Below are positions 29,699-39,535 of a stretch of DNA of 64,000 nt, one piece after another. A model generated the notes under the pieces. The model had not been told where the DNA came from. It did not search any database and saw nothing but the letters and a program-made list of their open reading frames with translations. The DNA is from Antarcticimicrobium sp. (lineage in GTDB: Bacteria; Pseudomonadota; Alphaproteobacteria; Rhodobacterales; Rhodobacteraceae), in contig NZ_JARGPK010000056.1 in the NCBI RefSeq assembly GCF_029212575.1, forward strand, positions 205,677 through 269,676, in the 5' to 3' direction. A program made the position numbers and the translations under genes. Positions within the stretch are counted from its first letter, which is position 1. Each line of letters begins with the position of its first letter.

Positions 29699-30895
29699 TC
29701 AATCGTCCAGCGCCGCCGCGATGCGCCGCGCCAGCCGGTCGGCGACCTCCGCCTTGCCCATGCGCGGCCATTCCTCGTGACCCTCGTCCGAGATCAGGAT
29801 CACGGCGTTCTCGGTCCCGCCCATGATGCCGGTCGCCGGGCTCACGTCATTGGCGACGATCCAGTCGCAGCCCTTGCGCGCCCGCTTGGCGGTGGCGTTA
29901 TCGATCACGTCGTCGGTCTCGGCGGCGAACCCCACCACAAGGCGCGGACGCCCTTCGGCCATCTGCGACACGGTCTTGAGGATGTCGGGGTTCTCGGCGA
30001 ACTCCAGGCTGGGCATACCGTCGCGGCTTTTCTTCAGCTTGCGGTCCGAGGCAGAGGCGACGCGCCAGTCGGCCACCGCCGCCGCGAAGACACCGGCATC
30101 GGCGGGCAGCGCGCCCTCGACCGCCTCCAGCATCTGCTGCGCGGTCTGCACCGCGATCACCTCGACCCCCGGCGGCGGCGGCACATCCGCCGGGCCGGTG
30201 ACAAAGACCACCTCGGCCCCAAGACCCGCCAGCGCGGCGGCAATCGCCGTACCCTGCGCGCCTGAGGAGCGATTGGCGATATAGCGCACCGGGTCGATCG
30301 GCTCATGGGTGGGGCCGGAGGTGACGACGATGCGCTTGCCCGCCAGGGGCCCGCCGGAAAGCCGCGCCTCCACCGCCGCGACGATCTCCGCTGGCTCGGC
30401 CATGCGGCCCGGGCCAAACTCGCCACAGGCCATGCCGCCCTCGTTGGGGCCGATGAAGCCGATCCCGTCCTGTTCCAGTTGTGTCCGGTTGCGTTGGGTC
30501 GCCGGATGCTCCCACATACGCACGTTCATCGCCGGGGCGGCCAGAACGGCCGTGTCGGTCGCCAAAAGCAGGGTCGAGGCCAGGTCGTCGGCCAGCCCTG
30601 CCGCCATCTTTGCCATCAGGTCGGCGGTGGCCGGGGCCACCACGATCAGATCGGCGCTGCGCGACAGCTCGATATGGCCCATCTCGGCCTCGTCGGTCAG
30701 GTCGAACAGGTCGGTATAGACCTTGTGCCCGGCCAGCGCCGAAACCGAAAGCGGCGTGACGAACTGGGCGCCGCCTGCGGTCAGCACCGGGGTCACCCGC
30801 GCACCGCGATCCTGCAACCGGCGGATCAGCTCCAGCGATTTATAGGCGGCGATCCCGCCACCGATGATCAGCAGAATCCGCTTTTCGGCCAGCAT
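29699..30895 (-). CDS. coaBC: Bifunctional phosphopantothenoylcysteine decarboxylase / phosphopantothenate-cysteine ligase
   Basis: MLAEKRILLIIGGGIAAYKSLELIRRLQ; APAMNVRMWEHPATQRN; TSGPTHEPIDPVRYIANRSSG. Confidence 0.95.
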   Translation of the reverse strand: MLAEKRILLIIGGGIAAYKSLELIRRLQDRGARVTPVLTAGGAQFVTPLSVSALAGHKVYTDLFDLTDEAEMGHIELSRSADLIVVAPATADLMAKMAAGLADDLASTLLLATDTAVLAAPAMNVRMWEHPATQRNRTQLEQDGIGFIGPNEGGMACGEFGPGRMAEPAEIVAAVEARLSGGPLAGKRIVVTSGPTHEPIDPVRYIANRSSGAQGTAIAAALAGLGAEVVFVTGPADVPPPPGVEVIAVQTAQQMLEAVEGALPADAGVFAAAVADWRVASASDRKLKKSRDGMPSLEFAENPDILKTVSQMAEGRPRLVVGFAAETDDVIDNATAKRARKGCDWIVANDVSPATGIMGGTENAVILISDEGHEEWPRMGKAEVADRLARRIAAALDD

Positions 30896-30982
30896 CCCCT
30901 GTCTCCCCTCTCGCGTCGGCCATGCTGGCCGCGACCCGACCCTAGGCAAGCGCGCCCCGATCCGCCAGAGGCGAATGACCGC

Positions 30983-31801
30983 TCAATCCGGTTTGGCAAA
31001 ACCGGCACAGGGATCGGGGCGCTGGGTCACAGGGCCATCCATCACCGCATCGAACTGCCCCGAAACTTGCCCGTCCTCGGACTGGCCCAGGGCGAACACC
31101 GCCACATCTGGCGCCGCGCTTTGCAGGTAGACCGGAACGCCACGATCGGCCCGGGCATGGCCGTTGCCGGTGATCACCGCGACCGGCCCGCCGGTTTCTT
31201 CCAGCGCGCGCAGCACCGCGCGGGCCAAAACCGCGTCGCGCAGCCGCTGGATCTCGACCATCATCGGCAGCATCTGAGGCGGCATGGCATCGCAATGGGC
31301 GGCCAGTTGATCGGCCTCGCGCGCGGCCTGCTCATCCTCCGGCAGTGGATCGGCCAGACCGTAGCGCGCCGCATCCTCCCCGAAATGCGCCGCGGCCCCG
31401 GTCTCCATCACCGCCCGCGCCGTGCTGCGCGGCACCAGTGCACCGAACTGCGCCGCCCCCGACGCCGCCTGGAACACCGGTAAATAGAACTCCAGCGGCG
31501 GCCATCCGGATTTGTCCCAATCGGTCACCTCGGCCAGCGCGGCGGGATCGGCGATGATCTCCGCCGTCAGCTGCGCCGCGACCTGCGCCGTCAGCATCTC
31601 CCAGACCACCGCGCGGGGGGCCAGCGCGGCCACCGCCTCGGCCTGCACCCGGTGATGCGCGGGATTGTCATGCACCTCGCCCAACAACACCACCTGCGCG
31701 CCGCGCATCCGATCGACCAGTGCATCGGAAAGAGAAACCGCCCCGGCAGGGGCGGCACAGGCAACGAGCATCGCGCCAAGGGCGAAAAGAAACCTTGTCA
31801 T
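30983..31801 (-). CDS. ChaN family (putative heme-binding) protein
   Basis: VVLLGEVHDNPAHHRVQAEAVAAL; signal peptide; VAVITGNGHARADRGVP. Confidence 0.82.
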   Translation of the reverse strand: MTRFLFALGAMLVACAAPAGAVSLSDALVDRMRGAQVVLLGEVHDNPAHHRVQAEAVAALAPRAVVWEMLTAQVAAQLTAEIIADPAALAEVTDWDKSGWPPLEFYLPVFQAASGAAQFGALVPRSTARAVMETGAAAHFGEDAARYGLADPLPEDEQAAREADQLAAHCDAMPPQMLPMMVEIQRLRDAVLARAVLRALEETGGPVAVITGNGHARADRGVPVYLQSAAPDVAVFALGQSEDGQVSGQFDAVMDGPVTQRPDPCAGFAKPD

Positions 31802-32676
31802 ACGAGGAAGTTTTGCACTTCCTTCGACTGGGCCTCAAGGCTCTTGCGCATCTTCTGGAACGCCGCCGCTTCAAGCTGTCGCACCCGCTCCTTCGACAGG
31901 CCAAGCTCCTGTCCCAGGCTTTCCAGCGTGCGCGGGTCGTCGCGCAGCTTTCGTTCCCGCACGATCAGCCGTTCGCGCGGCTTCAGCCCCTGCATCGCGG
32001 TCACCAGCCATTCACGCAGCTGCGCGGTATCGTGGGAGTGTTCGACCAGCTCCGCGCTCTGCGCGCTGTCGTCCTCCAGCGTGTCGATCCATTCGCGGCC
32101 CTCCTCGTCGGCGGATTGCACCGCGTTGAGCGAGAAGTCGCTGCCCGAAAGGCGGCCCTCCATCATTTCCACATCGCGCAACGGCACGCCGACCTCGGTC
32201 GCGATCATCTGGTGCAACTGGTGGCGATCCAGCGTCTCGCCCTGCTTCGACGCCTCGCGCTCCAGCTTGGCCTGCACCCGGCGCATGTTGAAAAACAGCG
32301 ATTTCTGGCTGCTGGTAGAGCCGGTGCGCACCATCGACCAGTTGCGCATCACGTAATCCTGAATGCTGGCCTTGATCCACCAGACCGCATAGGTGGAAAA
32401 CCGCACGCCGCGATCCGGGTCGAACTTGTCGGCGGCCTTCATCAAGCCCAGCCCCGCCTCCTGGATCAGGTCGTTCATCGGTGCGCCATAGCGGCGGAAT
32501 TTCGACGCCATCGAGATTGCCAGCCGCATGTAGGCGGTGATCAGCCGGTGCAGCGCCGCCTCGTCGCGCTGGTCACGCCAGGCATAGGCCAGCTTCAACT
32601 CGGTCTCGGCATCCAGCAACTCGGCCTTCATTGCCCGGCGGGACATCGTCATGTCTTGGGTCGAATCAAGTGCCAT
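31798..32676 (-). CDS. rpoH: RNA polymerase sigma-32 family factor (RpoH, RpoHII-like)
   Basis: AYMRLAISMASKFRRYGAPMNDLIQEAGLGLMKAADKFDPDRGVRFSTYAVWWIKASIQDYVMRNWSMVR; region 4.2 LGLSKERVRQLEAAAF. Confidence 0.93.
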   Translation of the reverse strand: MALDSTQDMTMSRRAMKAELLDAETELKLAYAWRDQRDEAALHRLITAYMRLAISMASKFRRYGAPMNDLIQEAGLGLMKAADKFDPDRGVRFSTYAVWWIKASIQDYVMRNWSMVRTGSTSSQKSLFFNMRRVQAKLEREASKQGETLDRHQLHQMIATEVGVPLRDVEMMEGRLSGSDFSLNAVQSADEEGREWIDTLEDDSAQSAELVEHSHDTAQLREWLVTAMQGLKPRERLIVRERKLRDDPRTLESLGQELGLSKERVRQLEAAAFQKMRKSLEAQSKEVQNFLV

Positions 32677-32775
32677 CTTTTTCCCCCTTCAATCGGCGTG
32701 CGTTTCAGCGCGTCTTGCCTTGCTTTTCATACGTGCTACGCAGGCCGGGGTTTGGCGGATCAAAAAAGGTAAAAT

Positions 32776-33297
32776 ATGTCTTCTGGACTCATATTCATAC
32801 TGGGTGGGGCGGCGTCAGGCAAATCGGAATATGCCGAAAGGCTGACCGATACCGCCGGAAAGACAAGACATTACCTGGCCACATCACAGCCTCTTGATGA
32901 CGAGATGCGCGGCAAGGTGGCGAAACATCGGGCCCGCCGCGATGCAGGATGGACCACGCATGAGGCCCCGCTGGAGCTTGGCCCGGTGCTCTCCACGCTC
33001 GGCGTAGACTGCATCTGCCTGGTCGATTGCGCCACCTTCTGGCTCAGCAATCACATGATGGCTGACAGCGATCTCACATCGGCGCAGGACAGGTTGCTGT
33101 CGGATATCGCGACCTGCACCGCCGGGATCATCATCGTCTCCAACGAGGTGGGCCAGGGCATCGTGCCCGGTGATGCGCTGTCGCGCCGCTTCCGCGAGGC
33201 GCAGGGACGGCTGAACATCGCGCTCGCTGCCCGCGCCGAAACCGTGGTGCAGGTGGTGGCGGGCCTGCCCAACCTGCTGAAAGGCACCCTGCCATGA
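32776..33297 (+). CDS. cobU: Adenosylcobinamide kinase / adenosylcobinamide-phosphate guanylyltransferase
   Basis: FILGGAASGKSEYAERL P-loop; VSNEVGQGIVPGDALSRRFREAQGRLN. Confidence 0.93.
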   Translation: MSSGLIFILGGAASGKSEYAERLTDTAGKTRHYLATSQPLDDEMRGKVAKHRARRDAGWTTHEAPLELGPVLSTLGVDCICLVDCATFWLSNHMMADSDLTSAQDRLLSDIATCTAGIIIVSNEVGQGIVPGDALSRRFREAQGRLNIALAARAETVVQVVAGLPNLLKGTLP

Positions 33298-33872
33298 CCC
33301 GCCTGCACCTGGTCCGGCACGGGCCGACCCATGCCAAATCCATGGTCGGATGGTCCGACCTGCCCGCCGATCTCTCCGACACCGTGGCCATCGCCCGGCT
33401 TTCGACGTTTCTGCCAGAGACGGCGACAGTGATCTCCTCCGATCTGATCCGCGCTACCGCCACCGCGGACGCGATCCAGGGCGCGCGGCCCCGCCTGCCG
33501 CACGATCCGCGCCTGCGCGAGTTGAACTTCGGCGACTGGGAGCTGCGCCGGTTCCAGCAGATCGAGGCCGAGGACCCCGAGGGCATCCGCGCCTTCTGGG
33601 AAACCCCCGGCAGCAACCGCGCGCCCGGCGGCGAAAGCTGGAACGATCTGCGTGCCCGCGCCGACGCCGCCATCGACGCGCTGATCTCCCGGCTGGCGGG
33701 GGGCGAGCTGATCGTCGTGGCCCATTTCGGCCTGATCCTGACCCAGGTCCAGCGCGCCCTGGGAATCGACGCCGAAACCGCCTTTGGTCATCGCATCGAC
33801 AACCTGTCGGTGACCGAGATCCATTGCGAAGCGTCGCGCTGGCACGCGGAGCGGATCAATCACATCCCGTGA
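33294..33872 (+). CDS. Histidine phosphatase family protein (CobC-like)
   Basis: LHLVRHGPTHAK (RHG motif), ELNFGDWE, VVAHFG; 4-nt overlap with cobU. Confidence 0.85.
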   Translation: MTRLHLVRHGPTHAKSMVGWSDLPADLSDTVAIARLSTFLPETATVISSDLIRATATADAIQGARPRLPHDPRLRELNFGDWELRRFQQIEAEDPEGIRAFWETPGSNRAPGGESWNDLRARADAAIDALISRLAGGELIVVAHFGLILTQVQRALGIDAETAFGHRIDNLSVTEIHCEASRWHAERINHIP

Positions 33873-33931
33873 CGCACCGCCGCACAAATCGTCGTTAGGC
33901 GAAACCGCTCCGCGCGGCCCATCCTGCGCCC

Positions 33932-34618
33932 ATGACCTATGATCTCTATCTCGGCGATGCGATGTTCTCCAGCTGGTCGCTACGCGGCTGGCTGATGTTC
34001 GAAAAATTCACCCTGCCCGTGCGCAGCCATTTCGTCGGCCTCTACAGCGGCACCATGGCCGCCGACCTCGCGCCGCTGGCCCCGGCGCGGCTGGTCCCGG
34101 CGCTGCGGCTGCCGGACGGAACGGTGCTGGGCGAGACACTGGCGATCGCCGAAACCCTGGCCGAACGCCACCCCGATGCCGGGCTTTGGCCGGCGGACCC
34201 GGCCGAGCGCGCCACCGCCCGCTGGCTCTGCGCCGAGATGACCAGCGGCTTTTCCGCCCTGCGCGCCGACTGCCCGATGCAGTTGCACAGCCAATACCGG
34301 GGCTTTGCCCCCTCGCCCGCCGTTCAGTCCGATCTTGCACGGATCGAAACCCTCTGGGCCCACGCCCGCGGCCTCTCCGGCGCGGCCGAGGGCTGGCTGT
34401 TCGGTGCCTACAGTCTGGCCGATGTGTTCTACACCCCGGTCGCCGCCCGTATCCTCGGCTACGAGCTGCCGGTGAGCGCGCCCGCCCATGCCTATTGCAC
34501 CGCCCTGCTCTCGGATCCGGCGGTGCGGAAATGGCGCGACATGGCGCGCGAGGTGACCTACGATCCGCTGCCCTACGCCCTCGACCTGCCCAGCGGGGAC
34601 TGGCCGATCCCGGACTGA
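33932..34618 (+). CDS. Glutathione S-transferase family protein
   Basis: YDLYLGDAMFSSWSLRGWLMFEKF thioredoxin-like N-terminus and all-alpha C-terminal domain. Confidence 0.83.
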   Translation: MTYDLYLGDAMFSSWSLRGWLMFEKFTLPVRSHFVGLYSGTMAADLAPLAPARLVPALRLPDGTVLGETLAIAETLAERHPDAGLWPADPAERATARWLCAEMTSGFSALRADCPMQLHSQYRGFAPSPAVQSDLARIETLWAHARGLSGAAEGWLFGAYSLADVFYTPVAARILGYELPVSAPAHAYCTALLSDPAVRKWRDMAREVTYDPLPYALDLPSGDWPIPD

Positions 34619-34741
34619 TCCCGCCGCTTCTTCTCGTTTCAAATACTCATCTCCGACGGTCGCTCCGGCGCCAGCGTTAACCATTCCTAAACCACCCGCC
34701 CGCTAGCGATGGTCTGTCCATCACCGGCACAGGGGCGGCCC

Positions 34742-36256
34742 ATGGTCTCACGCGCCTATACCGTCGCCTTCCAGGGGGTCGAGGCCCGCCTTGTCGAGGT
34801 GCAATGCGCCGTCACCCCCGGGCTGCCGGCCTTTGCCATCGTCGGCCTTCCCGACAAGGCGGTGTCCGAGGCCCGCGACCGGGTCCGCAGCGCGCTCAGT
34901 GCGCTGGCCATCGCGCTGCCGGCCAAACGCATCACCATCAACCTCTCGCCCGCCGACCTGCCCAAGGAGGGCAGCCATTTCGACCTGCCGATCGCCGTGG
35001 CGCTGCTGGCCGCGCTCGGCATCATCCCCGACGACGCCACCGAAACCGCCGTGGCCCTGGGCGAGCTGTCGCTCGACGGCACGCTGATCGCGGTGCCCGG
35101 CGCGCTGCCCGCCGCGATGACCGCCGCGCAGGAGGGGCGCAGCCTGCTCTGCCCCGCCGCCTGCGGCGCCGAGGCCGCCTGGGTCGGCGATTGCCAGGCG
35201 ATCGGCGCCGAAAGCCTGGGCGCGGTGATCCGCCATGCCACCGGTCAGGCCCCGATCGCGCCGGCCGAGCCCGGCGAGGTCACCGCGCCCCCCGCCAACC
35301 GCGACCTGCGCGACGTCAAAGGCCAGGAACGCGCCAAGCGCGCGTTGGAAATCGCCGCCGCCGGGCGCCATCACCTGATGCTGGTCGGCCCGCCCGGCTC
35401 GGGCAAATCCATGCTCGCCGCCCGCCTGCCCGGCCTGCTGCCGCCGCTCACCCCGACCGAGGCGCTGGAAACCTCGATGATCCAGTCGCTCTGCGGCGTA
35501 CTGGAGGAGGGCGGGATCAGCCGCACGCGCCCGTTCCGCGAACCGCATCACACCGCCTCGATGGCCGCCATCGTCGGCGGCGGTCGCGGCGCCCGCCCGG
35601 GCGAAATCAGCCTGGCCCACAACGGCGTGCTCTTCATGGACGAGTTTCCCGAGTTCTCGCGCACCGTGCTGGAAACCCTGCGCCAGCCGATCGAGACCGG
35701 CGAGGTGATGGTCGCGCGCGCCAACGCTCATGTGACCTATCCCTGCCGCTTCATGCTGGTGGCCGCCGCCAACCCCTGCAAATGCGGCTATCTCTCCGAT
35801 CCGCAGCGCGCCTGCGCGCGGGTGCCGCAATGCGGGGCCGACTACCTCGGCCGCATCTCCGGCCCGCTGATGGACCGCTTCGATCTGCGGGTCGAGGTGC
35901 CCCCCGTCGGTTTCACCGATCTCGACCTGCCCGCCGACGGCGAACGGTCCGAGAGCGTCGCCGCCCGCGTCGCGGCGGCGCGCGAGGTGCAGGCGGCGCG
36001 CTTCGCCGACCATCCCACCGCCCGCCAGAACGCCGACGCCGAGGGCAACCTGCTGGACCGGATCGCCGCGCCCGATGCCGAGGGGCGCGCGTTGCTGACA
36101 AAGGCGGCCGAGCGCTTTGGCCTCTCGGCGCGCGGCTATCACCGCATCCTGAGGGTGGCGCGCACCATCGCCGATCTGGATGGCGCACAGGACGTCCGGC
36201 GGTCACATCTGGCCGAGGCGCTCAGCTTTCGCCTGACCGCCTCGATTGCCGCCTGA
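34742..36256 (+). CDS. comM: YifB/ComM family Mg-chelatase-like AAA ATPase
   Basis: FAIVGLPDKAVSEARDRVRSAL; LVGPPGSGKSMLAARLPGLLPPL; FREPHHTASMAAIVGGG. Confidence 0.94.
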   Translation: MVSRAYTVAFQGVEARLVEVQCAVTPGLPAFAIVGLPDKAVSEARDRVRSALSALAIALPAKRITINLSPADLPKEGSHFDLPIAVALLAALGIIPDDATETAVALGELSLDGTLIAVPGALPAAMTAAQEGRSLLCPAACGAEAAWVGDCQAIGAESLGAVIRHATGQAPIAPAEPGEVTAPPANRDLRDVKGQERAKRALEIAAAGRHHLMLVGPPGSGKSMLAARLPGLLPPLTPTEALETSMIQSLCGVLEEGGISRTRPFREPHHTASMAAIVGGGRGARPGEISLAHNGVLFMDEFPEFSRTVLETLRQPIETGEVMVARANAHVTYPCRFMLVAAANPCKCGYLSDPQRACARVPQCGADYLGRISGPLMDRFDLRVEVPPVGFTDLDLPADGERSESVAARVAAAREVQAARFADHPTARQNADAEGNLLDRIAAPDAEGRALLTKAAERFGLSARGYHRILRVARTIADLDGAQDVRRSHLAEALSFRLTASIAA

Positions 36257-37144
36257 TCCATCCCGCGAGGTCGCGCAGCGTCGCCTCGCCCTCGCGCAGG
36301 TAGCGCCAGAAGAACGGCCAGACATGCGGCAGATCGCGCGCCACGGTCATATCGACCGCAACCCCCTGCGCGCGCAGATGCGCCGCCATCCGGCGGCTGT
36401 CGTCCAGCATGATCTCGGTATCCCCCACGGTCAGCCAGACCGGCCCCGCCCCGGTGAAATCGGCAAAAAGCGGCGAGGCGAGGGGTTGCGCCGGGTCGGC
36501 GCCCTGCAGGTACATCTGCGCCATGTCCCTGTCCCGCCCGGCGGGCAGCATCACGTCGCGCGCCGCGTTGGCGCGAAAGCTTTCCCCGGAAAACCCGAGG
36601 TCGGTCAGCGGGGAAAAGGCGAAACTCGCCGCCGGCAAGGCCGCCCCCCGCGCGCAAAGATCCCCCAACAGCGCCAGTGCCAGCCCGCCACCGGCGCTGT
36701 CGCCGCCCAGCACGATCCGCCCCGCCGGAACACCCGAGGCGATCAGCGCCTCGAACGCCGCCCGCGCGTCCTCCACCGCCGCCGGAAACGGATGCTCGGG
36801 CGCCTTGCGATAATCGGGCAGGCAAACCGGCACGCCGGTCAACTGCGCCAGCCGCGCCGCCAGCGCCGCATGGGTGCGGGGGCTGCCGAAACGTAAGCTC
36901 CGCCATGGAAATACAGGATCGCCCCGCCGTTCGGCGCCCCCTCGCCGACCCAGAGCCCCTCCAGCGCGCCCGCGCCCGTACCCAGCCGCGTCGGCACGAC
37001 GGGCACGTCGCGCGGCGGACGGAACAGCCAGCGCGCGCGGCGCTCGAAACTGGTGCGAATCACCTTCGGGTCGCGCACCCGGGCGAGATAGGGTTTCTCC
37101 GTCAGCCGCAGGATCAGGTTGAGGGCGACGCGCTGCCAGCTCAT
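36222..37144 (-). pseudogene. Alpha/beta hydrolase (HSL/lipase GDXG family) split by an apparent -1 frameshift near 36889-36891
   Basis: ORF 36839..37144 carries N-terminus to YFHGGAYV; the shifted frame reads FGSPRTHAALAARLAQLTGVPVCLPDYRKAPEHPFPAA..GGDSAGGGLAL in ORF 36222..36842. Confidence 0.85.
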
Positions 37145-38076
37145 CCGGCGCGCGCTTCCACCGCCTCCCAGATCTGCGCGGCCACGTTGATGCCGTCGAA
37201 GCGTTCCAGTTCCTGGATGCCGGTGGGCGAGGTCACGTTGATCTCGGTCAGGTAATCGCCGATCACGTCGATCCCGACAAAAACCTGGCCCTTTTCCTTC
37301 AGCAGCGGCCCGATGGCGGCGCAGATCTCCAGGTCCCGCTCGCTCAACCCGATCTTTTCCGGCCTCCCGCCCACATGCATGTTCGAGCGCGTCTCGCCCT
37401 TTGCCGGAACCCGGTTGATCGCGCCCACCGGGGCGCCATCGACCAGGATCACCCGCTTGTCGCCGTTGCTGACGTCGGGCAGGAATTTCTGCACGATCAG
37501 CGGCTCGCGGCTGAACCCGGTGAACAGCTCGTGCAGCGAACTCAGGTTTCGGTCATTGACATCGAGCCGGAACACCCCGGCGCCGCCATTGCCGTAGAGC
37601 GGTTTCAGGATGATGTCGCCGTGCTTGTCCTTGAACTTGCGGATGGTGGCCAGGTCGCGCGCGATGGTGGTCGGCGGGGTCAGATCCGGGAAATCCAGCA
37701 CCAGCAGCTTCTCGGGGTAATTGCGCACCCAGAACGGGTCGTTCACCACCAGCGCCTGGCCCTTCAGCCGGTCGAGCAGATGGGTCGAGGTGATGTAATG
37801 CATGTCAAAGGGCGGGTCCTGCCGCAGCCAGACCACATCCCACTCGGCCAGGTCCACCTCGCGCGCCGGCCCCAGCACCGCCGGATCGCCCGGCACCCGC
37901 TGCACCGTGAAATCATGGCCCCGCGCGGTGATCCGCCCCTCCTGGTAGGCCAGTTGGTCCGGCCCGTAGAAGAACAGCTCGTGCCCCCGCGCCTGCGCCT
38001 CCTCGGCCAGCCGAAAGCTGCTGTCTGCATTGATGTCCACGGCCCCGATCGGGTCCATCTGAAAGGCGATCTTCAT
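37141..38076 (-). CDS. gshB: Glutathione synthetase
   Basis: [73 protein letters not shown]. Confidence 0.96.
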   Translation of the reverse strand: MKIAFQMDPIGAVDINADSSFRLAEEAQARGHELFFYGPDQLAYQEGRITARGHDFTVQRVPGDPAVLGPAREVDLAEWDVVWLRQDPPFDMHYITSTHLLDRLKGQALVVNDPFWVRNYPEKLLVLDFPDLTPPTTIARDLATIRKFKDKHGDIILKPLYGNGGAGVFRLDVNDRNLSSLHELFTGFSREPLIVQKFLPDVSNGDKRVILVDGAPVGAINRVPAKGETRSNMHVGGRPEKIGLSERDLEICAAIGPLLKEKGQVFVGIDVIGDYLTEINVTSPTGIQELERFDGINVAAQIWEAVEARAG

Positions 38077-38167
38077 GGCTCTGTTCCCTGTTCCGGCAGC
38101 ACGGTCCAAGGATACATGGCCCAGCGGGCCGGGGGGTTCAATGGGGATCGGCCATGATCAGCGCGGA

Positions 38168-38587
38168 TCAGGCGCCGAAGGCGTTCTCGACGATCTCGAA
38201 TGCGCCGCGCCCATCGACCAGTGCCACGTCGAACCGCGCCTCGGTGAACTGGCCCGCCGGTTCGCCCTCGAGGAATTCGCTGGCCGCCGAGTACAGCCGC
38301 TGCATCTGCCGCGCGCCGAGGCGTTCCGCGGCGGTGGCAAAATCCCGCGCTGCCTTCACCTCGATGAAGATCACGCCCGCGTCCCGGCGCGCGATCAGAT
38401 CGATCTCGCCGCCCTTGCCGCGCCAGCGCCGCCGGGCAATCGAAAAACCGCGCCGCTGGTAATCCCGCGCGATGCTGTCCTCGGCCGCCGTGCCGGATCG
38501 ATAGGCCCGAAACCCCCGGTTCCGGCGGTCGGCCACAGGCCCCGCGCGGCCAGAGTATTCCGCAATATCTGCCCCGAAATCCAGCAT
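38168..38587 (-). CDS. yraN: YraN family protein (UPF0102)
   Basis: GEIDLIARRDAGVIFIEVKAARD nuclease-like motif; between rsmI and gshB. Confidence 0.88.
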   Translation of the reverse strand: MLDFGADIAEYSGRAGPVADRRNRGFRAYRSGTAAEDSIARDYQRRGFSIARRRWRGKGGEIDLIARRDAGVIFIEVKAARDFATAAERLGARQMQRLYSAASEFLEGEPAGQFTEARFDVALVDGRGAFEIVENAFGA

Positions 38588-38591
38588 CGCT

Positions 38592-39449
38592 TCACCCTTT
38601 CGACAGCCCCAGCGCCATCTGATAAACCTCGCGCCGCTTCTGCCCGTGCATCCGCGCCACCAGGTCGGCGGCATCGCGCACCGAATGCGTCTCGAGAGCC
38701 GTGCGCAGGTCCGACTCTATGTCGGATGCGCTAACGTTCGGTAAATGTCCGCGATCCACCAGGATCACGATCTCACCCCGTGGCGGGTCGTCCGCGGCGC
38801 CCTCGGCCAACGCGGCCAGGGTGCCCCGGCGCACCTGCTCGAACTTCTTGGTCAGCTCCCGACACAGCGCCGCCGGCCGCGCGCCGCCGAGAACATCGGC
38901 CATGTCGGCCAGGCTCGCCGCCGCGCGCTTGGGCGATTCGTAGAACACCAGCGTTCCGGGAATCTCGCGCAGCGCCTCCAGCCGCGCCCGCCGCGCCTGC
39001 GTCGCGTTCGGCAGGAAGCCGTCGAAAAAGAACGCATCGGTGGGCAATCCGGCCAGCGTCAGGGCCGTTGTCACCGCCGAAGGTCCCGGCGCCGAGGTCA
39101 CCGTGTACCCCGCCTCCGAGGCGGCCCGGCTCAGATCATACCCCGGGTCCGCGATCAGCGGCATCCCGGCCTCCGAAGCATAGGCGACCGAGCGCCCCTC
39201 GCCCAGCGCGGCCAGCAGTTTCGCCCGCGCCGCCGGCCCACTGTGGTCGTGATAGGCCAGGATCCGCCGCCCCTCGAGCGGCACCCCGTGGATCTCCATC
39301 AGCCGGCGCAGGCTGCGGGTGTCCTCGGCGGCGATCACATCGGCCGAGGCCAGCACATCCAGCGCCCGCAGCGTGATGTCCCGCGCCGTCCCGATCGGGG
39401 TGGCGATGAAATACAGCCCCGGCAACAGGGAGACTTTTTGGTGATTCAA
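38592..39449 (-). CDS. rsmI: 16S rRNA (cytidine-2'-O)-methyltransferase RsmI
   Basis: LYFIATPIGTARDITLRALDVLASADVIAAEDTR; FFDGFLPN; PRGEIVILVD. Confidence 0.95.
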   Translation of the reverse strand: MNHQKVSLLPGLYFIATPIGTARDITLRALDVLASADVIAAEDTRSLRRLMEIHGVPLEGRRILAYHDHSGPAARAKLLAALGEGRSVAYASEAGMPLIADPGYDLSRAASEAGYTVTSAPGPSAVTTALTLAGLPTDAFFFDGFLPNATQARRARLEALREIPGTLVFYESPKRAAASLADMADVLGGARPAALCRELTKKFEQVRRGTLAALAEGAADDPPRGEIVILVDRGHLPNVSASDIESDLRTALETHSVRDAADLVARMHGQKRREVYQMALGLSKG

Positions 39450-39535
39450 CGCTGGACCCGACCTTTCAGTGCTTTATGATCCGGACCGGATTGGCACGCG
39501 GCGCCAGACCGCCGGATCAGGGAGTATATGTCGTC

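Noticed and set aside
32677-32775. Possible cobalamin riboswitch upstream of cobU
   Set aside because: The intergenic region is only 99 bp and I could not recognise the conserved B12-box core.
36139-36906. 255-aa minus ORF overlapping the split hydrolase
   Set aside because: Out-of-frame relative to the conserved hydrolase motifs; only a short N-terminal segment coincides with the hydrolase locus.
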